Assembly: GCA_004556755.1 (NCBI GenBank)
Contig: SFFW01000010.1
Location: 1-53,781 of the forward strand
Direction of reading: 5' to 3'
Source of the DNA: Clostridiales bacterium
GTDB taxonomy: Bacteria; Bacillota; Clostridia; Oscillospirales; Oscillospiraceae
DNA: 53,781 nucleotides
Shown: positions 8,234 through 14,879 of the stretch, one piece after another
Position numbering within the stretch: position 1 is the stretch's first letter
Layout: each line of letters opens with the position of its first letter
Made by a program: the position numbers and the translations under genes
Notes under the pieces: model-generated
Database searches by the model: none
The model's input: the letters and a program-made list of their open reading frames with translations, nothing else
What the model was told of the DNA's origin: nothing

Positions 8234-8262
8234 ATTTTAACACGCATTGAAGAATATTTCAA
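8234..8262 (-). promoter_or_regulatory. Promoter of tRNA-Leu
   Basis: The minus strand reads TTGAAA (8257-8262), 17 bp, TAAAAT (8234-8239), ending 9 bp before the mature tRNA 5' end. Confidence 0.7.
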
Positions 8263-8273
8263 CAATATTGTTG

Positions 8274-8302
8274 TTGACATTTTTCCGCAGCAAAACTATT
8301 AT
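8274..8302 (+). promoter_or_regulatory. Promoter of the DUF554 operon
   Basis: TTGACA (8274-8279), 17 bp, TATTAT (8297-8302): near-consensus, 46 bp before the GTG start at 8349. Confidence 0.8.
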
Positions 8303-8348
8303 TGTTTACATTCGAAAATAAGGCTAAGACATCAGGAGAAGTGGTTTC

Positions 8349-9059
8349 GTGTTAGGAGTAATCGCAAATTCGGTAATGATAATCCTCGGAGGTCTTGTCG
8401 GACTGCTGTTTCGCAGCAAGATAAAGGGCGAGCTTGTCGACACCCTCATGGTGTCGATGGGACTGGTAATCCTCGTCATCGGTATCGACGGCGCTGCCGG
8501 AGTGCAGGACATACTGGCGGTCGTCATTTGCCTTGCGGTCGGCGGTCTTATCGGTCACGCACTGAAGCTGCAAAGCTTTTTTGACGGTCTCGGCGAGACG
8601 ATACACAAAAAGCTCAAAAACACCCGCTTTGCAGAAGGCGAATTCGGCGAGGGACTTGTCACCGCATCGGTGCTGTTCACCGTCGGCAGCATGGCGATCC
8701 TCGGCTCCATCGAAGCCGGACTTAACCACAACTACACCATACTTATAACAAAGGGCGTCATCGACATGGTGAGCGCCATCGCACTCGCCGCCGCAATGGG
8801 AGCGGGCGTGCCGTTTTCGTTCATCCCCGTTTTCATTTGGGAAGCCGTCGTTACGCTGTTTGCCGCCTTCGTTTCGCCCTACCTCGGCGCCGAGGTGGTC
8901 GCCAATATGTCGGCGGTGGGCGGAGCCATATTTATCGGCATGGGCATCAATATGCTCGGCATCTCCAAAACTAAGATAAGGGTCAACGATATGCTTCCGG
9001 CACTGCTGCTGCCGGTGGTCTACACTCCGATCGCAAACTGGATAGGAGGCCTACTGTGA
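8349..9059 (+). CDS. DUF554 (YqgA-like) membrane protein
   Basis: 236 residues. The start is GTG at 8349, placed 10 nt after AGGAG. The sequence opens with GVIANSVMIILGGLVGLLF and contains VGSMAILGSIEAGL and GINMLGI, which are hallmarks of the DUF554 family: seven-helix inner-membrane proteins proposed to be transporters but without assigned substrate. Its last bases overlap the GTG of the EamA gene (GTGA), so the first three genes of this run form one operon of membrane proteins. Confidence 0.85.
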   Translation: MLGVIANSVMIILGGLVGLLFRSKIKGELVDTLMVSMGLVILVIGIDGAAGVQDILAVVICLAVGGLIGHALKLQSFFDGLGETIHKKLKNTRFAEGEFGEGLVTASVLFTVGSMAILGSIEAGLNHNYTILITKGVIDMVSAIALAAAMGAGVPFSFIPVFIWEAVVTLFAAFVSPYLGAEVVANMSAVGGAIFIGMGINMLGISKTKIRVNDMLPALLLPVVYTPIANWIGGLL

Positions 9060-9958
9060 AGAAGAACAGATACGCCGCAGCGGTGCTGCTTGCCGGCTCG
9101 CTGTGGGGCTTTATGGGCTTTTTCAGACGGAGCCTCGATGGTATGGGAGTCTCCGCTGCGGGCTGCATTGCGGTGCGCTGCGTGTTTGCAACGCTGTTGT
9201 TTGGCGTCACCATACTGTGTACCGACCGCAAGGCGTTTCGCATTAAGCTGCGTGACCTTTGGATATTCTTCGGCAGCGGTGTGCTGTCGCTGTTCACCTT
9301 CGGCGTGTGCTACTTTAAGGCGATGGACTACATGAGCCTTTCCGCCGCTGCGATCCTGCTCTACACCGCACCGTGCTTCGTCATACTCATGTCGGCACCG
9401 CTGTTCGGCGAAAAGCTCGGTGTGCGCAAGCTTTCGGCGATGCTCCTTGCCTTTGCGGGCTGCTGCTTAACGTCGGGCATAGCATCGGGGGCAGAGCTTA
9501 GCGGCATAGGTATTGTCTTCGGACTTGCCTCCGGCATCTGCTATGCACTGTACAGCATATTCGGGCGCTTTGCGATAAACCGAGACTACGGCACCTTTAC
9601 GATAAACTTCTATTCGTGCCTGCTTGCCGCCTTAGCCGCCGTGATATTTGACGGCGGGAGCTTTGCCGCTCCGATCTGCGCAAGCCTGCAAGACTTTGCG
9701 TTTGCAGCGGCGACGGGACTTGTGACCTGCTATCTGCCGTACCTTCTGTACACCTACGGACTGTCGGGGCTGTCAAACGGCAAGGCGTCCATCATGGCGT
9801 CGATCGAACCCGTGGTCGCAACGCTCGTGGGGGTCACGGTGTACAGCGAGAAGCTGTCGCTTGCGGGCGGACTGGGTATCGCACTCGTGCTTTCCGCAAT
9901 AGTGCTGCTGAACTTGAGGAGCAAGAAGAATGAAGAAACAGAGAATTTGGGAGCTTGA
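9056..9958 (+). CDS. EamA/DMT-superfamily transporter
   Basis: 300 residues with ten predicted helices arranged as two EamA repeats (LLAGSLWGFMGFF near the N-terminus; FGLASGICYALYSIFGRFAI starting the second half). The drug/metabolite transporter superfamily exports amino acids, metabolites or drugs. The substrate is not readable. GTG start overlapping the upstream stop indicates translational coupling. It also overlaps the next gene by 29 bp. The motif YGLSGLSNGKASIMASIEPVVATLVG in the last third is characteristic of this permease group. Confidence 0.88.
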   Translation: MKKNRYAAAVLLAGSLWGFMGFFRRSLDGMGVSAAGCIAVRCVFATLLFGVTILCTDRKAFRIKLRDLWIFFGSGVLSLFTFGVCYFKAMDYMSLSAAAILLYTAPCFVILMSAPLFGEKLGVRKLSAMLLAFAGCCLTSGIASGAELSGIGIVFGLASGICYALYSIFGRFAINRDYGTFTINFYSCLLAALAAVIFDGGSFAAPICASLQDFAFAAATGLVTCYLPYLLYTYGLSGLSNGKASIMASIEPVVATLVGVTVYSEKLSLAGGLGIALVLSAIVLLNLRSKKNEETENLGA

Positions 9959-10625
9959 CGCATTCCGTGGCATATGCATACTCGGAATGATCGTCGTCCA
10001 TGCCGTGCTTGACATAAAGGGCTTCGGCAGCACCGGGAATGCGGTGTTCGACTTTGTTCGTGAGTGGGGCAGTCTGCTGTTCATACTCATATCAGGCATA
10101 TGCCTTACGCTTGGCAGCAAGAGCCTGCGCCGGGGACTCATAGTCTTTGCCGCCGGAATGCTGTGTACGCTCGTGACTTGGGGTATGTACAAGGTCGGCA
10201 TGGAGGGCGAGGGGATAATCATTCGCTTCGGCATCCTGCATTGCCTCGGTCTGTGCATGATAATAGGCAGCGTGCAGAAGCATATGCCAAAGTGGGTGGT
10301 TTTGCTGCTTGCGGCGGCGCTCATTGCGCTCGGCTTTTATGTGAAGGGCGTCTCGACCGACTGTGCATGGCTGTTCCCCTTGGGGATAGTAAGACCGGAC
10401 TTCAGCTCCTCCGACTATTTCCCGCTGCTGCCGAATCTCGGCTACTTCTTCGTCGGCATTTTCCTCGGCAGAACGCTGTACGCCGAAAAGCGCAGCCTTA
10501 TGCCGAAGGTCAATTCCTCCGCTGCGCCCATCCGCTTCCTGTCGTGGTGCGGCAGGCAGTCGCTGTTTATTTATCTTCTCCATCAGCCTGTGCTGTACGG
10601 TGTGATATATCTTCTGAATATATGA
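9930..10625 (+). CDS. DUF1624/HGSNAT-like membrane acyltransferase-type protein
   Basis: 231 residues with about seven membrane helices. The opening RIWELDAFRGICILGMIVVHAV contains the D-x-x-R-G motif shared by the heparan-alpha-glucosaminide N-acetyltransferase catalytic domain family and the wider acyltransferase-3-like membrane group. The C-terminal FLSWCGRQSLFIYLLHQPVLY is the second family mark. Such proteins move acyl groups across the membrane onto glycans, but the acceptor is unknown here. The start overlaps the end of the EamA gene by 29 bp, with an AGGAGCAAGAAG ribosome site inside that gene. Confidence 0.8.
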   Translation: MKKQRIWELDAFRGICILGMIVVHAVLDIKGFGSTGNAVFDFVREWGSLLFILISGICLTLGSKSLRRGLIVFAAGMLCTLVTWGMYKVGMEGEGIIIRFGILHCLGLCMIIGSVQKHMPKWVVLLLAAALIALGFYVKGVSTDCAWLFPLGIVRPDFSSSDYFPLLPNLGYFFVGIFLGRTLYAEKRSLMPKVNSSAAPIRFLSWCGRQSLFIYLLHQPVLYGVIYLLNI

Positions 10626-10652
10626 AAAAGGCTCCCGTCCGGGAGCCTTTTT
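10625..10652. terminator. Bidirectional terminator
   Basis: AAAAAGGCTCCCG pairs with CGGGAGCCTTTTT around two bases; it serves the membrane-protein operon (+) and glnS (-). Confidence 0.88.
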
Positions 10653-10662
10653 AGGTTTACAT

Positions 10663-12330
10663 TTACTTTTTGAATCCGTCTTTCAGCGAAACGGCACGGT
10701 TAAACACGAGATGCTCCGGCGTCGAATCCTTGCTGTCAACGCAGAAGTAGCCGCTGCGCAGGAACTGATACTGAGCGGGAGCCACAGCGCTTTCAAGCAT
10801 TTTCTCAAGCTTGCAGTTTTGGAGGATTTCAAGCGAGTCGGGGTTTAGGCAGCTTAAATAATCCTTGTCGGCGGCATCGGGGTCGGAGTCCGAGAAGAGG
10901 TTTCCGTAGAGCCTGATCTCTGCGTCGCAGCAGTTTGCGGCATCGACCCAGTGTATGGTCGCACCCTTGATCTTGCGTCCGTCGGCGGGGTCGCCTCCAC
11001 GGCTTTCGGGGTCGTAGCTTGCGAGTATCTCGGTGACGTTTCCGTTCTCGTCCTTCACGCAGCCGAGGCACTTTATGAGGTATGCGCCCTTTAAGCGGCA
11101 TTCGGGACCGTCGGGGTAGAGACGCTTGTACTTGGGGATCGGGGTCTCAAGGAAGTCCTCCGCTTCGATGTACAGCTCACGGGAGAAGCTCACCTTGCGG
11201 GTACCGGCATCGGGGTCGTTGGGGTTGTTTTCGATCTCAAGCTCCTCGCTCACGCCTTCGGGGTAGTTGACGATGGTCAGCTTCACGGGGCGAAGCACCG
11301 CCATTGCACGGGGTGCGTGGTCGTTGAGATCCTCACGCAGACAATGCTCAAGGAAGGGGAACTCAACGGTGCTGGGGACCTTGTTCACGCCGATGCGCTC
11401 ACAGAAGTTGCGTATGGAGGCCGGGGTGTAACCGCGGCGGCGCAGGCCGCAGAGGGTCGGCATACGGGGATCGTCCCAACCGGAGACGTAGCCCTCCTCG
11501 ACGAGACGGCGCAGCTTGCGCTTGCTGAGTACGGTGTAGTTGATGCCGAGCCTTGCAAACTCAATCTGACGGGGTTTTGAGGGGACGGAGACGTTGTTTA
11601 TGACCCAGTCGTAAAGCGGACGGTGATCCTCGTATTCAAGGGAGCAGAGCGAGTGCGTGATGCCCTCAAGCGCATCCTGAATGGGGTGCGCAAAGTCGTA
11701 CATGGGGAAGATGCACCACTTAGTACCCTGACGGTGATGCTCGATGTAGCGTATGCGGTAGAGAACGGGGTCACGCATATTGAAGTTGCCGGAGGCAAGG
11801 TCGATCTTTGCACGGAGCGTATATTTGCCTTCGGGGAACTCACCGTTCTTCATGCGCTCAAAGAGGTCGAGGCTCTCCTCGATAGGTCTGTCACGGTAGG
11901 GGCTTATTGCGGGCTTTGTGGTGTCGCCACGGTATTCCTTAAACTGCTCCGGGCTAAGCTCGCAGACGTAGGCAAGACCCTTTTTAATAAGCTCAATGGC
12001 AAACTCATAGGTCTGCTCAAAGTAGTCGGAGCCGTAGAAAAAGCGGTCGCCCCAGTCAAAGCCGAGCCAGTGGATGTCCTCCTGAATGGCGTCGACATAC
12101 TCCGTATCCTCCTTGGCGGGGTTGGTGTCGTCCATACGCAGGTTGCACAGACCGCCGTACTTTTCGGCGGTGCCAAAGTCGATAATAAGCGCCTTGCAGT
12201 GACCGATGTGCAGGTAACCGTTGGGTTCGGGCGGGAAACGGGTGTGTACCTTCATGCCCGCAAAGCGGCCGCCCTCGGCAATATCCTCGTCTATAAAATT
12301 CTCAATGAAATTCTTGCTCGTATCTTCCAT
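10663..12330 (-). CDS. glnS: Glutaminyl-tRNA synthetase
   Basis: 555 residues, the normal bacterial length. The start is ATG at 12330, 8 nt after TTTGGAG. The enzyme charges tRNA-Gln with glutamine at the cost of ATP. The class I signature RFPPEPNGYLHIGHC is at residues 31-45 and the KMSKS variant VLSKRK about residue 270; the eukaryote-like beta-barrel anticodon-binding half follows. Many Bacillota lack GlnRS and use GatCAB amidation instead, so its presence marks this lineage as one that acquired glnS. It is a single gene with its own promoter and no T-box visible. Confidence 0.96.
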   Translation of the reverse strand: MEDTSKNFIENFIDEDIAEGGRFAGMKVHTRFPPEPNGYLHIGHCKALIIDFGTAEKYGGLCNLRMDDTNPAKEDTEYVDAIQEDIHWLGFDWGDRFFYGSDYFEQTYEFAIELIKKGLAYVCELSPEQFKEYRGDTTKPAISPYRDRPIEESLDLFERMKNGEFPEGKYTLRAKIDLASGNFNMRDPVLYRIRYIEHHRQGTKWCIFPMYDFAHPIQDALEGITHSLCSLEYEDHRPLYDWVINNVSVPSKPRQIEFARLGINYTVLSKRKLRRLVEEGYVSGWDDPRMPTLCGLRRRGYTPASIRNFCERIGVNKVPSTVEFPFLEHCLREDLNDHAPRAMAVLRPVKLTIVNYPEGVSEELEIENNPNDPDAGTRKVSFSRELYIEAEDFLETPIPKYKRLYPDGPECRLKGAYLIKCLGCVKDENGNVTEILASYDPESRGGDPADGRKIKGATIHWVDAANCCDAEIRLYGNLFSDSDPDAADKDYLSCLNPDSLEILQNCKLEKMLESAVAPAQYQFLRSGYFCVDSKDSTPEHLVFNRAVSLKDGFKK

Positions 12331-12364
12331 GTGTCGATTCTCCAAATCTTTTCGATTGAATATG

Positions 12365-12393
12365 ATTATATACGATTGCCCCGACAATTACAA
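12365..12393 (-). promoter_or_regulatory. Promoter of glnS
   Basis: The minus strand reads TTGTAA (12388-12393), 17 bp, TATAAT (12365-12370), 35 bp before the ATG. Confidence 0.7.
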
Positions 12394-12420
12394 CAATAAT
12401 TTATAATGTTGCAAATGCAC

Positions 12421-12449
12421 TTGAGCTAACGGCGGTGGTGTGGTAAAAT
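12421..12449 (+). promoter_or_regulatory. Promoter of the thioredoxin reductase-like operon
   Basis: TTGAGC (12421-12426), 17 bp, TAAAAT (12444-12449), 38 bp before the ATG at 12487. Confidence 0.65.
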
Positions 12450-12486
12450 AGCAATGAAAAGGGAATAATGAAACGAGGTGTTTCCC

Positions 12487-13290
12487 ATGAAAGCATATGA
12501 CGTTATCGTGATAGGCGCAGGCCCTGCGGGCGTCTCCGCTGCGCTGACGCTGAGGAATCGAGGCAAAAGCGTCGGCGTTATCGCAAACCCTCCTCAGACG
12601 ACGAATCTCTATAAGGCGGAGCATATTACAAATTACCCCGGTATCGTCGGCAGTGGCAAGGAGCTTAACGATGTCTTTATAAAGCAGCTTGAGCAGTCGG
12701 GTGCGGAGCTTATCTCATGTAAGGCGCTGAGCGTTCTGCCCCTCGGCGGAAGCTTCGGCGTTTCCACGAGCGACGATGTTTTTGAAGCCCGTGCGGTCGT
12801 TGCCGCAACAGGCATTAGCCGCAGACCCTTATGCGAGGGCGAAACGAAATTCCTCGGCAGGGGAGTGAGCTACTGCGCCACCTGCGACGGGATGCTTTAC
12901 CGTGGCAGGACCGTAGCCGCCATAGGCTCCGGCGAGGAGTTTGAGAAGGACGTGCGCTTCCTTGAGGACATCGGCTGCACGGTGCTGAAATTCAACGGCG
13001 GCAGATTCGAGATAGAAGGCGGCGAAAAGGCGGAGCTTTTGCGCCATGAAGGGGAGGAATACCCCGTCGAGTGCGTGTTCATTTTAAAAAGCACCGTGTC
13101 CGTCGGAAGTATGCTCCCCGGTGTAAAAACCGAAGGCGGGAGGATAGTCGCCGACGAAAAGTGCGCAACGAATATTGCGGGACTTTTTGCCGCAGGTGAC
13201 TGCACGGGAGCGCCGTATCAGATAGCCAAGGCGGTGGGCGAGGGCAATATCGCAGCCCTTTCCGCCTGTGAATACTTAGATAAAAAATAA
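12487..13290 (+). CDS. Thioredoxin reductase-like flavoprotein lacking canonical NADPH motifs
   Basis: 267 residues, about 40 shorter than usual TrxB. The start is ATG 12487, 6 nt after GAGGTG. The FAD site (VIVIGAGPAGVSAA, residues 7-20), the redox pair C130-A-T-C133 followed by DG, and the C-terminal FAAGDCTGAPYQIAKAVGEG are present. It therefore should reduce thioredoxin through the flavin. The central domain reads IGSGEEFEKD and LKFNGG where NADPH-TrxB has GGGxSA and HRRxxxR, so NADPH use is doubtful. Known precedents are the ferredoxin-flavin thioredoxin reductases of clostridia. The thioredoxin gene follows 16 bp later, supporting a dedicated pair. Confidence 0.85.
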   Translation: MKAYDVIVIGAGPAGVSAALTLRNRGKSVGVIANPPQTTNLYKAEHITNYPGIVGSGKELNDVFIKQLEQSGAELISCKALSVLPLGGSFGVSTSDDVFEARAVVAATGISRRPLCEGETKFLGRGVSYCATCDGMLYRGRTVAAIGSGEEFEKDVRFLEDIGCTVLKFNGGRFEIEGGEKAELLRHEGEEYPVECVFILKSTVSVGSMLPGVKTEGGRIVADEKCATNIAGLFAAGDCTGAPYQIAKAVGEGNIAALSACEYLDKK

Positions 13291-13306
13291 AAAGGAGATA
13301 TTTATT

Positions 13307-13612
13307 ATGGCAGTTTTACATCTTACAAAGGAAAACTTCGACGCAAGCATCGCAGAGGGCAAGGTCATTGTCGACTTTTGGGCGACGTGGTGCGGTCCCT
13401 GCCGTATGCAGGCACCCATTCTCGAACAGTTTGACGCTCAGATGGGCGGAAACGTGAAGGTCTGCAAGGTCGATGTCGACGAGCAGCCTGAGCTTGCAAA
13501 GCGCTTCGGCATATTCAGCATCCCCACTCTCATTGCCTTCAATAACGGAGCTCAGACCGAAAAGCGTGTCGGCGTACAGACAGCAGAGCAGCTTGCGGAG
13601 ATGCTCGGATAA
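13307..13612 (+). CDS. trxA: Thioredoxin
   Basis: 101 residues, a standard thioredoxin fold with the WCGPC active site (C29, C32) and the cis-proline region FSIPTLIAF. It is a cytoplasmic disulfide reductant for ribonucleotide reductase, peroxiredoxins and other partners. ATG at 13307 follows AAGGAGAT. It is the second gene of an operon with the unusual reductase and ends before a hairpin that also carries the next promoter. Confidence 0.96.
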   Translation: MAVLHLTKENFDASIAEGKVIVDFWATWCGPCRMQAPILEQFDAQMGGNVKVCKVDVDEQPELAKRFGIFSIPTLIAFNNGAQTEKRVGVQTAEQLAEMLG

Positions 13613-13619
13613 AAAAGTA

Positions 13620-13648
13620 TTGCAATTTTCAATGCACCTGTATATAAT
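13620..13648 (+). promoter_or_regulatory. Promoter of degV embedded in the trxA terminator
   Basis: TTGCAA (13620-13625), 17 bp, TATAAT (13643-13648). The -10 box is the loop of the terminator hairpin. Confidence 0.65.
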
Positions 13649-13668
13649 ACAGGTGCATTAAAATTTTT
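13631..13668 (+). terminator. Terminator of trxA
   Basis: A perfect 12-bp stem (13631-13642 with 13648-13659) has a 5-nt loop and a following AAAATTTTT. The loop contains the -10 box of the degV promoter. Confidence 0.8.
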
Positions 13669-13689
13669 AAGTATTTTGAGGTGAAAACA

Positions 13690-14577
13690 ATGTCCGATTA
13701 TATAATCAGCTGCTGCTCGACCGCAGACTTGAGCAAGGAACATTTTGAGAACCGTGACATAAAGTATATCTACTTCCATTATCAGCTCGACGGTGAAAAC
13801 TACCCCGACGACCTCGGTCAGAGCATACCCTTTGACGAGTTCTACAAGCGCATGGCGCAGGGCGCCGAGACCAAGACCAGTCAGGTCAACGTTTCCGAGT
13901 ATGTCGATTTCTTCACTCCCTTCCTCAAGGAAGGCAAGGACATCCTCCATGTAACGCTCTCCAGCGGCATCTCCGGCACCATCAACTCCGCACTGACCGC
14001 CGCTTCGATGCTCAGAGAGGAGTTCCCGGAGCGCAAGATCTACATCGTAGATTCCTTCGGCGCATCCTCCGGCTACGGTCTTATAATGGACAAGCTTGCC
14101 GATCTGCGTGACGGCGGTATGCCCATTGACGAGCTTCGTGACTGGCTCGAAGCGCACAGGCTTGAGCTGCATCACTGGTTCTTCTCCACCGACCTTACCT
14201 TCTACATCAAGGGCGGCAGAGTTTCCAAGACTGCGGGCTTTGTTGGCAGCGTTCTTAACATCTGCCCGCTGCTCAACATGGATAACGTCGGCAGACTTAT
14301 TCCCAGGGAAAAGATCCGCACGAAGAAGAAGGTCATCCGTCAGTGCGTCTCCAAGATGGAGCAGTTTGCCAAGGACGGTCACGACTATTCCGGCAAATGC
14401 TACATTTCCCAGTCCGCCTGCTATGACGATGCAAGAGCCGTCGCCGATCTCGTTGAGGAGCTGTTCCCGAAGCTCAACGGCAAGGTCGAGATCAACAACA
14501 TCGGTACGACGATAGGCAGCCACACAGGCCCCGGAACCGTTGCGCTCTTCTTCTGGGGTGACGAAAGAAAGGATTGA
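13690..14577 (+). CDS. DegV-family fatty-acid-binding protein
   Basis: 295 residues. The start is ATG 13690, 6 nt after GAGGTG; the GTG three codons earlier overlaps that site. The two-domain DegV fold is shown by TKTSQVNVSEY, VTLSSGISGTINSA, VDSFGASSGYG, the FYIKGGRVS motif and the C-terminal IGTTIGSHTGPGTVALFFWG. DegV proteins (FakB relatives) hold a fatty acid in a buried pocket and some present it to the kinase FakA. No fakA homologue is in the window. The specific lipid is unknown. Confidence 0.92.
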   Translation: MSDYIISCCSTADLSKEHFENRDIKYIYFHYQLDGENYPDDLGQSIPFDEFYKRMAQGAETKTSQVNVSEYVDFFTPFLKEGKDILHVTLSSGISGTINSALTAASMLREEFPERKIYIVDSFGASSGYGLIMDKLADLRDGGMPIDELRDWLEAHRLELHHWFFSTDLTFYIKGGRVSKTAGFVGSVLNICPLLNMDNVGRLIPREKIRTKKKVIRQCVSKMEQFAKDGHDYSGKCYISQSACYDDARAVADLVEELFPKLNGKVEINNIGTTIGSHTGPGTVALFFWGDERKD

Positions 14578-14602
14578 CTTTTTAAGTCACGGCGGGTATA
14601 AT
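14574..14602 (+). promoter_or_regulatory. Promoter of the valS leader
   Basis: TTGACT (14574-14579), 17 bp, TATAAT (14597-14602). The -35 box overlaps the degV stop codon. Confidence 0.85.
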
Positions 14603-14608
14603 ATCCGA

Positions 14609-14841
14609 AGGAAAAATGCAGTGACGGGCAGGAGTAAGCGCTTATCGCATTTCAGAGAGGGAACGGCAGGTGAAAGTTCCCATGCGAGCCGCCGAAGGTC
14701 GGCCCCGAGCATTTCCGCCGAAGACTTTAAGCGGAAACGGTAGCTCCCGTTACAGAGCCGTGAGTGCCGCATATTATGCGGAATTCAGGTGGTACCGCGC
14801 AGATTACAGCGCCCTGATATTATCGGGGCGCTTTATTTTTT
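14609..14841 (+). promoter_or_regulatory. T-box riboswitch controlling valS
   Basis: The leader carries a large stem I with the AGTA-like (GGAGTAAG) and GAGAG elements, and a likely specifier GTC (valine) at 14698-14700. The conserved T-box AGGTGGTACCGCG is at 14787-14799. An 11-bp intrinsic terminator (14808-14832, then TTATTTTTT) follows. Uncharged tRNA-Val is expected to pair with the specifier and the T-box, favour the antiterminator and allow valS transcription. The specifier assignment is the least certain part. Confidence 0.92.
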
Positions 14842-14879
14842 GCTCAGCGCTTGTAAAAATACGGACAGGAGGAATACGA

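Noticed and set aside
14670..14879. N-terminal extension of valS
   Set aside because: The open frame runs through the T-box and its terminator; the GGAGG-preceded ATG at 14880 is the proper start.
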